From the NCBI GenBank assembly GCA_031769625.1, contig JAUIMM010000739.1:1240001-1304000 (forward strand): a stretch of DNA of 64,000 bases, written 5' to 3'. Under the pieces are notes generated by a model. The model was not told the origin of the DNA, ran no database searches, and saw only the letters and a program-made list of their open reading frames with translations. The DNA comes from Taudactylus pleione (Eukaryota > Chordata > Amphibia > Anura > Myobatrachidae). The position numbers and the translations under genes were made by a program. Position 1 is the first letter of the stretch, and each line of letters starts with the position of its first letter. Positions 16,803-26,215 of the stretch are shown here, one piece after another.

Positions 16803-16814
16803 GCCGCCATCTTG
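16803..16814 (-). promoter_or_regulatory. YY1-like site in intron 1
   Basis: CAAGATGGCGGC on the minus strand, a full YY1 consensus about 300 nt downstream of the inferred HSPA8 start. A second, weaker GGCCATTTTG lies just before it. Confidence 0.6.
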
Positions 16815-17047
16815 CTGTAGACTACACCCACGTGACACCGCACGGAAGCGGGTAACCGGCGGTAAGGGGGGAGCACCGCATCACCCCGCCCTCATTACAC
16901 CGGTCACCCCCGGATCCGCCTTCCCTGAGCCCGCACTGCGGCTGCTGATCCCCGGCCGCCCTCAGCCCGTACCCGCCGCACTGCGGTTCCCCGGCTGTGA
17001 TATCACACCCGCACTGCTGCTACTGACCCCCGCCCGGCTGTACGTAC

Positions 17048-17121
17048 CTGCACTGCGGCTGGTATTCCCCGGACAGTGGCTGAGCTGCTCGCCGTCTCCG
17101 AGCTGTTGCTGAGGTGAATGA
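17048..17121 (-). other. HSPA8: HSPA8 exon 1 (5' untranslated)
   Basis: The donor is CAG|GTACGTA at 17047/17048. The start is placed about 25-30 nt downstream of the TATA box, so the 5' edge near 17121 is an estimate. A short noncoding first exon is the known HSPA8 arrangement. Intron 1 runs from 17047 to 14919. Confidence 0.75.
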
Positions 17122-17145
17122 GGCGGAGCTCCTGTGCCGGCTCCC

Positions 17146-17152
17146 TTATATA
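17146..17152 (-). promoter_or_regulatory. HSPA8: HSPA8 TATA box
   Basis: TATATAA on the minus strand, 25-30 nt before the inferred transcription start near 17121. Confidence 0.8.
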
Positions 17153-17160
17153 CGGCCTGA

Positions 17161-17173
17161 GAAGCTTCCAGAA
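17161..17173. promoter_or_regulatory. HSPA8: Proximal heat shock element
   Basis: Three perfect alternating pentamers, GAAnnTTCnnGAA (GAAGCTTCCAGAA), immediately upstream of the TATA box. This is the HSF1 trimer consensus. Confidence 0.85.
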
Positions 17174-17178
17174 CTCGG

Positions 17179-17186
17179 TGACGTAG
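17179..17186. promoter_or_regulatory. CRE-like site
   Basis: TGACGTAG, one mismatch from the CREB/ATF palindrome, between the proximal heat shock element and the CCAAT box. Confidence 0.5.
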
Positions 17187-17210
17187 AAACCCTGCGTCAT
17201 CCGCCCTGCA

Positions 17211-17215
17211 CCAAT
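17211..17215 (+). promoter_or_regulatory. HSPA8: Inverted CCAAT box (NF-Y)
   Basis: CCAAT on the plus strand, i.e. ATTGG for HSPA8, about 90 nt upstream of the inferred start, the usual NF-Y distance. Confidence 0.65.
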
Positions 17216-17237
17216 CCGAGCGCTCCCTGCTCACACG

Positions 17238-17245
17238 TGACGTCA
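17238..17245. promoter_or_regulatory. HSPA8: Perfect CRE
   Basis: TGACGTCA palindrome followed at once by a second half site (ACGTCAC at 17247-17253). Confidence 0.7.
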
Positions 17246-17257
17246 TACGTCACACCC

Positions 17258-17270
17258 TTCTGGAACGTTC
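17258..17270. promoter_or_regulatory. HSPA8: Distal heat shock element
   Basis: TTCTGGAACGTTC, a second perfect three-pentamer element (TTCnnGAAnnTTC) about 140 nt upstream of the inferred start. Confidence 0.8.
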
Positions 17271-17465
17271 TCACCTTCCCTCGCCTGTGTGTGGGCTGCC
17301 GAGCGCCGCCATTTTAGAACTGATTCATAGATGCGTGCCGCTGCCACACAGCATTGTATGACACCGAGTGGCGGCGGTGATGGCGCAGCGCCTCTCCGCG
17401 CTTATTATTCGCGCTCTGCGCTGCCGTTACTCGGATCGTTCTGCGTCTCAACGGAACTGCCCTTA

Positions 17466-17640
17466 GGTAACATGGCGCTGCCCTGATGTAAAATGGCGGA
17501 TGTCACGTTCATGGCGCTGCCCAGATGTAAAATGGCGGCTGTCACGTTCATGGCGCTGCCCAGATGTAAAATGGCGGATGTCACGTTCATGGCGCTGCCC
17601 AGATGTAATATGGCGGATTTCACGTACAAGTAGCGAAGTT
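17466..17640 (+). repeat. 39-bp minisatellite carrying YY1-like sites
   Basis: AAAATGGCGG or a close variant recurs at 17490, 17529, 17568 and 17607, exactly 39 bp apart, each with CACGTTCATGGCGCTGCCCA between. The core AAAATGGCGGC/A is a YY1-type motif. A further AAAATGGCGGCG is present on the minus strand at 17306-17317, just outside the array. Confidence 0.85.
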
Positions 17641-18078
17641 GCTCTGATGTAACATGGTGGCTGTCTGTAATGTACGGTTGGTGAAGCTGAAGACGTTGGG
17701 AGGGGGGCGGAGCGTCCTGATTGGGTGCTGGCATCACGTGCAGCTCGGCGCGGGAAGGAAGCTGGGGTAAGGCGGGGTGTGTAACTGTCACTCCGTTGCT
17801 AGGCAGCTGTTGTGTCACCGTGACGTCACCCTCCCGGGCGCTTACGTCCCGCCGTGCGGAGGCCGCATCTCCTGGTTACCGAGTGCCGCTGCTGGGCTGT
17901 ACCGGGCTCGCTGTTCCGTCTGGCCTGCCGTGGCATGGGCTGCCTTACCGCGGGCGGAGGTCACCCTGAGCGCACTCTGGTGAGTACAGATCTCACCCTC
18001 ACTCAGACGGATATATAGAGAGAGAGAGAGAGAGAGACTTGATACATCTCCCCATAGCCTCTTGGTGAGCGGGCTGCC

Positions 18079-18113
18079 CTCCAGCTGTTGTAGAACTACA
18101 CATCCCAGCATTC
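18079..18113. repeat. Partial hAT-like MITE relative
   Basis: CTCCAGCTGTTGTAGAACTAC followed by CATCCCAGCAT matches the left arm of the MITE at 12073-12190. The right arm is missing or too diverged to see. Confidence 0.5.
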
Positions 18114-18334
18114 ACTGCCACATTTCTGCTATTTGGCCATGGATAGCTATAGAATGAGGTGATGTAATGGACCTCTGACGTCACAACTACCTGACCAGCT
18201 GCAGCAGGCGGAGGGGGCGACCGTGTCCCCTCGCAGGCATGCTGCGCTCGCCACTGCTCGGATACACCCAATTAGCAGAGCTGCTCCGATGGTGTCACCC
18301 GATTTACAGAGGGTGCACAGATCTGACAGTGTTA

Positions 18335-21300
18335 CTGTGGCGCACGTGGGGCAGGGGTGACACTGAATGTGGCGCACGTGGGGCAGGGGTGACACTGAAT
18401 GGGGTGCACGTGGGGCAGGGGTGACCCTGAATGTGGGGCAGGGGTGACCCTGAATGTGGGGCAGGGGTGACCCTGAATGTGGGGCATGGGTGACACTGAA
18501 TGTGGGGCAAGGGTGACACTGAATGTGGGGCATGGGTGACACTGAATGTGGGGCAGGGGTGACACTGAATGTAGCGCATGTGGGGCAGGGGTGACACTGA
18601 ATGTGGCGCACGTGGGGCAGGGGTGACACTGAATGTGGCGCACGTGGGGCAGGGGTGACACTGAATGGGGTGCACGTGGGGCAGGGGTGACCCTGAATGT
18701 GGGGCAGGGGTGACCCTGAATGTGGGGCAGGGGTGACCCTGAATGTGGGGCATGGGTGACACTGAATGTGGGGCAAGGGTGACACTGAATGTGGGGCATG
18801 GGTGACACTGAATGTGGGGCAGGGGTGACACTGAATGTAGCGCATGTGGGGCAGGGGTGACACTGAATGTGGCGCACGTGGGGCAGGGGTGACACTGAAT
18901 GTGGCGCACGTGGGGCAGGGGTGACACTGAATGGGGTGCACGTGGGGCAGGGGTGACCCTGAATGTGGGGCAGGGGTGACCCTGAATGTGGGGCAGGGGT
19001 GACCCTGAATGTGGGGCAGGGGTGACCCTGAATGTGGGGCAGGGGTGACACTGAATGTGGGGCAAGGGTGACACTGAATGTAGCGCACGTGGGGCAGGGG
19101 TGACACTGAATGTGGCGCACATGGGGCAGGGGTGACACTGAATGTAGCGCACGTGGGGCAGGGGTGACACTGAATGTGGCGCACGTGGGGCAGGGGTGAC
19201 ACTGAATGTAGCGCGGGTAGGGCAGGGGTGACACTGAATGGGGCGCACGTGGGGCAGGGGTGACACTGAATGGGGCACACGTGGGGCAGGGGTGACACTG
19301 AATGGGGCGCACGTGGGGCAGGGGTGACACTGAATGTGGCGCACGTGGGGCAGGGGTGACACTGAATGTGGCGCACGTGGGGCAGGGGTGACACTGAATG
19401 TGGCGCACGTGGGGCAGGGGTGACACTGAATGTGGTGCACGTGGGGCAGGGGTGACACTGAATGGGGTGCACGTGGGGCAGGGGTGACACTGAATGGGGC
19501 GCACGTGGGGCAGGGGTGACACTGAATGTGGGGCAGGGGTGACACTGAATGTGGCGCACGTGGGACAGGGGTGACACTGAATGTGGGGCAGGGGTGACAC
19601 TGAATGTAGTGCGGGTAGGGCAGGGGTGATACTGAATGGGGTGCACGTGGGGCAGGGGTGACACTGAATGTGGCGCACGTGGGGCGGGGGTGACACTGAA
19701 TGTGGGGCAGGGGTGACACTGAATGTGGGGCAGGGGTGACACTGAATGTGGGGCAGGGGTGACACTGAATGTGGGGCAGGGGTGACACTGAATGTGGGGC
19801 AAGGGTGACACTGAATGTAGCGCACGTGGGGCAGGGGTGACACTGAATGTGGCGCACGTGGGGCAGGGGTGACACTGAATGTAGCGCACGTGGGGCAGGG
19901 GTGACACTGGGGCGCACGTGGGGCAGGGGTGACACTGAATGGGGTGCACGTGGGGCAGGGGTGACACTGAATGTGGGGCAGGGGTGACACTGAATGTGGC
20001 GCACGTGGGACAGGGGTGACACTGAATGTGGCGCACGTGGGGCAGGGGTGACACTGAATGTAGTGCGGGTAGGGCAGGGGTGATACTGAATGGGGTGCAC
20101 GTGGGGCAGGGGTGACACTGAATGTGGCACACGTGGGGCGGGGGTGACACTGAATGTGGGGTAGGGGTGACACTGAATGTGGGGCAGGGGTGACACTGAA
20201 TGTGGGGCAAGGGTGACACTGAATGGGGCGCACGTGGGGCAGGGGTGACACTGAATGGGGCGCACGTGGGGCAGGGGTGACACTGAATGGGGCGCACGTG
20301 GGGCAGGGGTGACACTGAATGGGGCGCACGTGGGGCAGGGGTGACACTGAATGTGGCGCACGTGGGGCAGGGGTGACACTGAATGTGGGGCAGGGGTGAC
20401 ACTGAATGTGGCGCACGTGGGGCAGGGGTGACACTGAATGGGGCGCACGTGGGGCAGGGGTGATACTGAATGGGGTGCATGTGGGGCAGGGGTGACACTG
20501 AATGTGGGGCAGGGGAGACACTGAATGTGGCGCACGTGGGGCAGGGGTGACACTGAATGTAGCGCACTTGGGGCAGGGGTGACACTGAATGTGGCGCACG
20601 TGGGGCAGGGGTGACACTGAATGTGGCGCACGTGGGGCAGGGGTGACACTGAATGTGGCGCACGTGGGGCAGGGGTGACACTGAATGTAGCGCACGTGGG
20701 GAAGGGGTGACACTGAATGGGGTGCACGTGGGGCAGGGGTGCACGTGGGGCAGGGGTGACCCTGAATGTGGGGCAGGGGTGACCCTGAATGTGGGGCAGG
20801 GGTGACCCTGAATGTGGGGCAGGGGTGACCCTGAATGTGGGGCAAGGGTGACACTGAATGTGGGGCAAGGGTGACACTGAATGTAGCGCACGTGGGGCAG
20901 GGGTGACACTGAATGTGGCGCACGTGGGGCAGGGGTGACACTGAATGTGGCGCACGTGGGGCAGGGGTGACACTGAATGTGGCGCACGTGGGGCCGGGGT
21001 GACACTGAATGGGGCGCACGTGGGGCAGGGGTGACACTGAATGGGGCGCACGTGGGGCAGGGGTGACACTGAATGGGGCGCACGTGGGGCAGGGGTGACA
21101 CTGAATGTGGGGCAGGGGTGACACTGAATGTGGCGCACGTGGGACAGGGGTGACACTGAATGTGGCGCACGTGGGGCAGGGGTGACACAATGTAGCGCGG
21201 GTAGGGCAGGGGTGATACTGAATGGGGCGCACGTGGGGCAGGGGTGACACTGAATGGGGCGCACGTGGGGCAGGGGTGACACTGAATGTGGGGCAGGGGA

Positions 21301-23115
21301 GACACTGAATGTGGTGCACGTGGGGCAGGGGTGGCACTGAATGTGGCGCACGTGGGGCAGGGGTGACACTGAATGTGGCGCACGTGGGGCAGGGGTGACA
21401 CTGAATGGGGCGCACGTGGGGCAGGGGTGACACTGAATGGGGCGCACGTGGGGCAGGGGTGACACTGAATGGGGTGCACGTGGGGCAGGGGTGACACTGA
21501 ATGGGGCGCACGTGGGGCAGGGGTGACACTGAATGTAGCGCACGTGGGGCAGGGGTGGCACTGAATGTGGCGCACGTGGGGCAGGGGTGACACTGAATGT
21601 GGGGCAGGGGTGACACTGAATGTGGGGCAAGGGTGACACTGAATGTGGGGCATGGGTGACACTGAATGTGGGGCAGGGGTGACACTGAATGTAGCGCATG
21701 TGGGGCAGGGGTGACACTGAATGTGGCGCACGTGGGGCAGGGGTGACACTGAATGTGGCGCACGTGGGGCAGGGGTGACACTGAATGTGGCGCACGTGGG
21801 GTAGGGGTGACACTGAATGTGGCGCACGTGGGGTAGGGGTGACACTGAATGTGGCGCACGTGGGGCAGGGGTGACACTGAATGTAGCGCACGTGGGGCAG
21901 GGGTGACACTGAATGTAGCGCACGTGGGGCAGGGGTGACACTGAATGGGGTGCACGTGGGGCAGGGGTGACACTGAATGTGGCGCACGTGGGGCAGGGGT
22001 GACACTGAATGTGGGGCAGGGGTGACACTGAATGTGGGGCAAGGGTGACACTGAATGTAGCGCACGTGGGGCAGGGGTGACACTGAATGTGGCGCACGTG
22101 GGGCAGGGGTGACACTGAATGTAGCGCACGTGGGGCAGGGGTGACACTGAATGGGGCGCATGTGGGGCAGGGGTGACACTGAATGGGGCGCACGTGGGGC
22201 AGGGGTGACACTGAATGGGGCGCACGTGGGGCAGGGGTGACACTGAATGTGGCGCACGTGGGGCAGGGGTGACACTGAATGTGGCGCACGTGGGGCAGGG
22301 GTGACACTGAATGTGGCGCACGTGGGGCAGGGGTGACACTGAATGTGGCGCACGTGGGGCAGGGGTGACACTGAATGTGGCGCACGTGGGGCAGGGGTGA
22401 CACTGAATGTGGGGCAGGGGTGACACTGAATGTGGGGCAGGGGAGACACTGAATGTGGCGCACGTGGGGCAGGGGTGACACTGAATGTAGCGCACGTGGG
22501 GCAGGGGTGACACTGAATGTGGCGCACGTGGGGCAGGGGTGACACTGAATGTGGCGCATGGGTGACACTGAATGTAGCGCACGTGGGGCAGGGGTGACAC
22601 TGAATGTAGCGCACGTGGGGCAGGGGTGACACTGAATGTGGCGCACATGGGGCAGGGGTGACCCTGAATGTAGCGCACGTGGGGCAGGGGTGACACTGAA
22701 TGTGGGGCAGGGGTGACACTGAATGTGGGGCAGGGGTGACACTGAATGTAGCACACGTGGGGCAGGGGTGACACTGAATGTGGCGCACGTGGGGCAGGGG
22801 TGACACTGAATGTGGCGCACGTGGGGCAGGGGTGACACTGAATGTAGCGCACGTGGGGCAGGGGTGACACTGAATGTGGGGCAGGGGTGACACTGAATGG
22901 CGCACGTGGGGCAGGGGTGACACTGAATGTAGCGCACGTGGGGCAGGGGTGACACTGAATGGGGCGCATGTGGGGCAGGGGTGACACTGAATGGGGCGCA
23001 TGTGGGGCAGGGGTGACACTGAATGTGGCGCACATGGGGCAGGGGTGACACTGAATGTAGTGCACGTGGGGCAGGGGTGACACTGAATGTGGCGCACGTG
23101 GGCAGGGGTGATGCC
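18335..23115. repeat. 4.8-kb minisatellite of 32-bp and 23-bp units with E-boxes
   Basis: About 150-160 tandem units. The long form (32 bp) contains GGCGCACGTGGGGCAGGGG then TGACACTGAATG. The short form (23 bp) lacks the 9-bp CGCACGTGG-type segment. Most long units carry the palindrome CACGTG, some decayed to CATGTG or CACATG. Variants at the base before GCGCAC (A or G) and CCCTG versus CACTG define local sub-families. Both unit lengths equal 2 modulo 3 and neither has a stop codon in any minus-strand frame, so all three minus frames stay open for about 1,600 codons. This is a property of the repeat and no gene is called. Confidence 0.97.
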
Positions 23116-23650
23116 GACGTGAGAATGTGGATACGGCCCCTTGTCTGTACAAGATCATATAGAATGAAGTGTCTGATGCGCTGGTATCTTGTCCGCTGCC
23201 GGCATTAAATATCCGCGTATGTCATTTCAGCACACTGGGGCACATTCACTAACCAGCGCCGATCGTGGCTGATACCATTTATTTGTGTTGCTAGTTTATA
23301 TGTAAGTCCGGCTTGCTTAGTAATTATGTCTCTCACCACTGTAATGCGATCAGTCTTCCATGTGGATAGGAGCTGCCCTGCTCAGCGAGTTCCTGGCCAG
23401 TCTGCCCAATGTTTTAAGGGGGAAAGCATTTAAATGGCAAAAAAAACAGGGAATCCGCCGATGCCTGCAAGCCGCAGGCTGGTACATTTACCTATTAGAC
23501 TGGCTGCTTGGCACTGCCTTATTCCGCCCCAACAAAGCTATGAGGGAAAAGTGCTACTAAGGTCAATGTAAAAATGTCTATATTTAAACACAGGCATACA
23601 TACGATTTACCGCCGGCCGTTCTAATCCCGGGAGAGGAGGAAATCCTGAT
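23116..23650. other. Gene-free stretch after the E-box array
   Basis: No supported gene. GGGGCACATTCACTAACC at 23240-23256 resembles the end motif of frog MITEs. A 66-codon open frame at 23360-23560 has no recognisable domain. Confidence 0.35.
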
Positions 23651-23920
23651 TGTCAAAGGGAAATATTTACTAACCTAATTCTACCCCCTAACCCTCCCTA
23701 AGGGGTGCCTAACCCTAACCCTAACCTCATCCCCCCAAGTGGCTAACCCTAATCCCCCCCTCCCCCACCGCCTAAACCTAAGTCCCCCGCTGGGGTGCCT
23801 AACCCCCCCTTACCCTAGCCTAAACCTAACCTCCTGGGGGAAGGGGAGGGGTGCCTAACACTAAATCCCCTCTGGGAACCCTAAACCTAACCCTCCACCC
23901 CACTCGCGACTGTTTGCGCC
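23651..23920. repeat. C-rich dispersed repeat with telomere-like stretches
   Basis: Degenerate CCTAACCC/CCTAAACC runs, including about three perfect CCCTAA units near 23705-23725, mixed with GGGGTGCCTAAC blocks. The reverse complement resembles 6530-6620, which points to a dispersed repeat family and not a true telomere remnant. Confidence 0.55.
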
Positions 23921-24495
23921 CGGCTTACCTTCGATCGGTAAGCCGGGTGTCGGGATATCGGCGCCTGCCGTTTAACCCCTTGCCAGGATTAGACAGTCGG
24001 GAAGCCTGACGGTCAGGATTCCGTCCATCGGCTTCCCTCGGACGGCATGATCACTACCATGGAGGCCTTTATGCTCTGTTCATGTCCCAAATCATTTGCA
24101 GGAAAGTAGCGCAAACTTTAAAAAATGCCCGAACAATAATCTATACATCCCAACATGTCTGCCATTTCCATACACCATAAAGTAGAAAAGCGAGTGGTGG
24201 CTACAAAGTGAGAGAGCAGGCCAATAATAAGGAGTAATACTTTGTTTCCAGTGTCCTATTTATATAGTACTTTTATAGTATTCATTTGATACTATAAGTG
24301 AAAAGTTCTATATTATCAAATGTTGCCTTATTTAATATTGCAAATAAAACTGATTTATATTTTCTATTTTTGTTTGTGGTTTTTGTTTCTAAGACCAGGA
24401 CCATAAAATGCCAGGCTGCTCCACCTCACCCTTCCAATAAACGTCTGGGCTTGCCGGGGATGTGGTTGGGCTTGTTATGGAATTCACAGCTGCGT
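23921..24495. other. Gene-free stretch upstream of the ENKD1-like ORF
   Basis: No coding region. An AATAAA at 24343-24348 is followed by a T/GT-rich tract, which could be a polyadenylation site of something not visible here or chance. A pyrimidine-rich acceptor-like TTTACCATTTCAG ends at 24510. Confidence 0.35.
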
Positions 24496-24633
24496 CTTTA
24501 CCATTTCAGAGTTGGCAACACTGCCTGCAGGCTGTGGCGGAGTGCTGCGCGCAGTAAGGAATTGGAAAGACTGACAGACTCCGCAGTTACAGCTCGGAAT
24601 ACGGACAGGAAGTGACCTCAGAACACCGCTGAC

Positions 24634-25710
24634 ATGTGCGAAGGGGCATCCAGAATAACTGGGCCAATTCCCCCCGATCCCACTCTCTTTCCAGACTGCT
24701 ACAGGCGGCCGGCGTCAGCCCGTGGGAGGCTGGAGGGCACTGCTCTGAAGCTGGATTTTCTATCCGGCCCTTTGGCACCGGACCCCACATTATACCCAAC
24801 TTGTTACACCTCACGACCGGCCCAACCTGCACCCAGAATCCGCCCCAATGCACAGGACATTTTGCAGAGGGGGCAGAGGGGCACTGTGGGTGTCCTCCTG
24901 AAACTGGAGGGGATCTCTCTCCACACTGACTCCCCTCCTCCAAGAAAGAGCAAGGACCACGGGAAGGAAAATGTGCGCCGTATGAGGGAAATCCAGAAAC
25001 GGTGCAGAGATAAGGAGGTGGACAAGGTTCGGGAGGCTCCTAAGCCAGTGAAAGCTCTATGGAAATCCCCCAAATACGAAAATGTGGAGTCCAAGGTCAA
25101 AATCAAACTCCAGGAGCAGCCCACCCTTCCCAACACAGTGCAGGCAGCTTTCCTTAAGTCACATTCTAAGTGTGGGTCCTGTGTGCCACCCAAGAGACCG
25201 GTCTCACCAGCGCCCAGCCGCCCTACCACTCCCCGGAACACCATGGAGATCCAAGGCTCCAGTATTGACTTTGTAGCGCACAATGCAAGAAATGCTAAAA
25301 AGGTGCAGATCCGACGCTCTCGTTCCATGGAAACCCTGAGTGACGTCCTGGAAGAGAAGAAACGTCAACAGAAGGAGTACGATTCCAAGCAGAAGGGACA
25401 CGTCCCCCAGTACCTTCTGGATCTAAAGGACAAATGGATGAAAGAGAAAGAAGAGCTGAAAAAGAGGACCCCTGACCCATCCTTGCCCCCTGGTCACTCT
25501 CTAATGCCGGAACGTGAAAGAGAAGAGACTCTTAATAAGATCAGACAGACACAGTCGCAGCTAGTAAAGGACCTACTGATGCTGCCGGTCCGAGCAGACA
25601 CCCTCAGCATCCAGAACCGACGCACAGAGTTGGAGAAAAAACTCTCGGAGATTGAGGAGGCAATCAAAATATTTTCCCGTCCCAAAGTCTTCATCAAAAT
25701 AGATTCTTAA
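24634..25710 (+). CDS. ENKD1: ENKD1-like enkurin domain protein, single exon
   Basis: An intact 358-codon frame. The start MCEGASRITGPIPPDPTLF and the segment KDHGKENVRRMREIQKRCRD are characteristic of ENKD1 (enkurin domain-containing protein 1), a microtubule- and cilium-associated protein. The enkurin domain covers roughly residues 250-358: KGHVPQYLLDLKDKW, PPGHSLMPE, then a coiled-coil-like RRTELEKKLSEIEEAIKIF and the ending FSRPKVFIKI. The middle is basic and proline-rich. Length is close to the usual ~345-residue family size, so it looks full length. Vertebrate ENKD1 genes known to me have several coding exons, whereas here the whole frame is uninterrupted, which suggests a retrogene. 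No premature stop or frameshift is seen, so it may still be functional. The alternative is an intron-poor lineage-specific parental gene. Confidence 0.85.
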   Translation: MCEGASRITGPIPPDPTLFPDCYRRPASARGRLEGTALKLDFLSGPLAPDPTLYPTCYTSRPAQPAPRIRPNAQDILQRGQRGTVGVLLKLEGISLHTDSPPPRKSKDHGKENVRRMREIQKRCRDKEVDKVREAPKPVKALWKSPKYENVESKVKIKLQEQPTLPNTVQAAFLKSHSKCGSCVPPKRPVSPAPSRPTTPRNTMEIQGSSIDFVAHNARNAKKVQIRRSRSMETLSDVLEEKKRQQKEYDSKQKGHVPQYLLDLKDKWMKEKEELKKRTPDPSLPPGHSLMPEREREETLNKIRQTQSQLVKDLLMLPVRADTLSIQNRRTELEKKLSEIEEAIKIFSRPKVFIKIDS

Positions 25711-26215
25711 ACGTTGTCAGTGGGTATCCCAAAAACTTCCTCCTTTACCTGTGTGTAAGTTCTGCAGGATGAGTGTAGAAGATGCCTGGTGGACTCCTGA
25801 CTTGGATACTACATCTGAAGAGACACCTAAAACCCTGTCAGTGTACTTTCTTGTGTTGCCTCAAGAGTGGATGATTGAATTTTGAACATTCTGTTTGAGT
25901 AATTTTGATATAAAAACTAATAACGGAATGTAGTGCATCTATGACAATTAAAAAGCTCTAGTTTTGCACTGTGTACTTTAAGGTATTTGTACATCGTCTA
26001 TAACAGCAATGTTCTGCTTATTTCAATCATTGGAATATGTTAGCGTTTTGCGCGTTTTGGTGTAAATGGAAGGCTCTTACAATATTATATAGTTTTTTAT
26101 TATCCTTTATACATAAGGCACCAAAGGCAATGGTGTACATAAAATAAACAGAATTACAGTGCATGAGTGCTGTACATAGGAACCATAGTGCAAGTATAAT
26201 GCAAAGAGCAAAACC
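25711..26215 (+). other. ENKD1: Likely 3' UTR of the ENKD1-like gene
   Basis: AT-rich sequence without open frames. Candidate polyadenylation signals on the plus strand are ATTAAA at about 25947 and AATAAA at 26143-26148. No long oligo-A tract is visible after either, so the insertion boundary of a retrocopy cannot be placed. Confidence 0.5.

Larger units (their letters stand above)
16780..17990. promoter_or_regulatory. HSPA8: GC- and CpG-rich promoter island of HSPA8
   Basis: Dense CpG and high GC surround the HSPA8 first exon, unlike the flanks. It holds the TATA box, heat shock elements, CRE, CCAAT box and YY1-like sites listed separately, and continues for about 800 bp on the upstream side. 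Such extension is compatible with a bidirectional promoter. Confidence 0.75.

Noticed and set aside
17405..17969. Open frames of 80-137 codons in the promoter island
   Set aside because: High GC content reduces stops. They overlap the minisatellite and promoter elements and show no known domain.
18147..23158. Three overlapping minus-strand open frames of about 1,600 codons each
   Set aside because: They translate the tandem minisatellite in its three phases, with no non-repeat domain, no conserved start and no splice context.
24343..24348. AATAAA as the 3' end of an unseen plus-strand gene
   Set aside because: No coding sequence or splice structure upstream leads to it. It may be chance in an AT-rich stretch.
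24587..25328. Minus-strand open frames opposite the ENKD1-like gene
   Set aside because: They are antisense shadows of the plus-strand coding region, which has clear family motifs.
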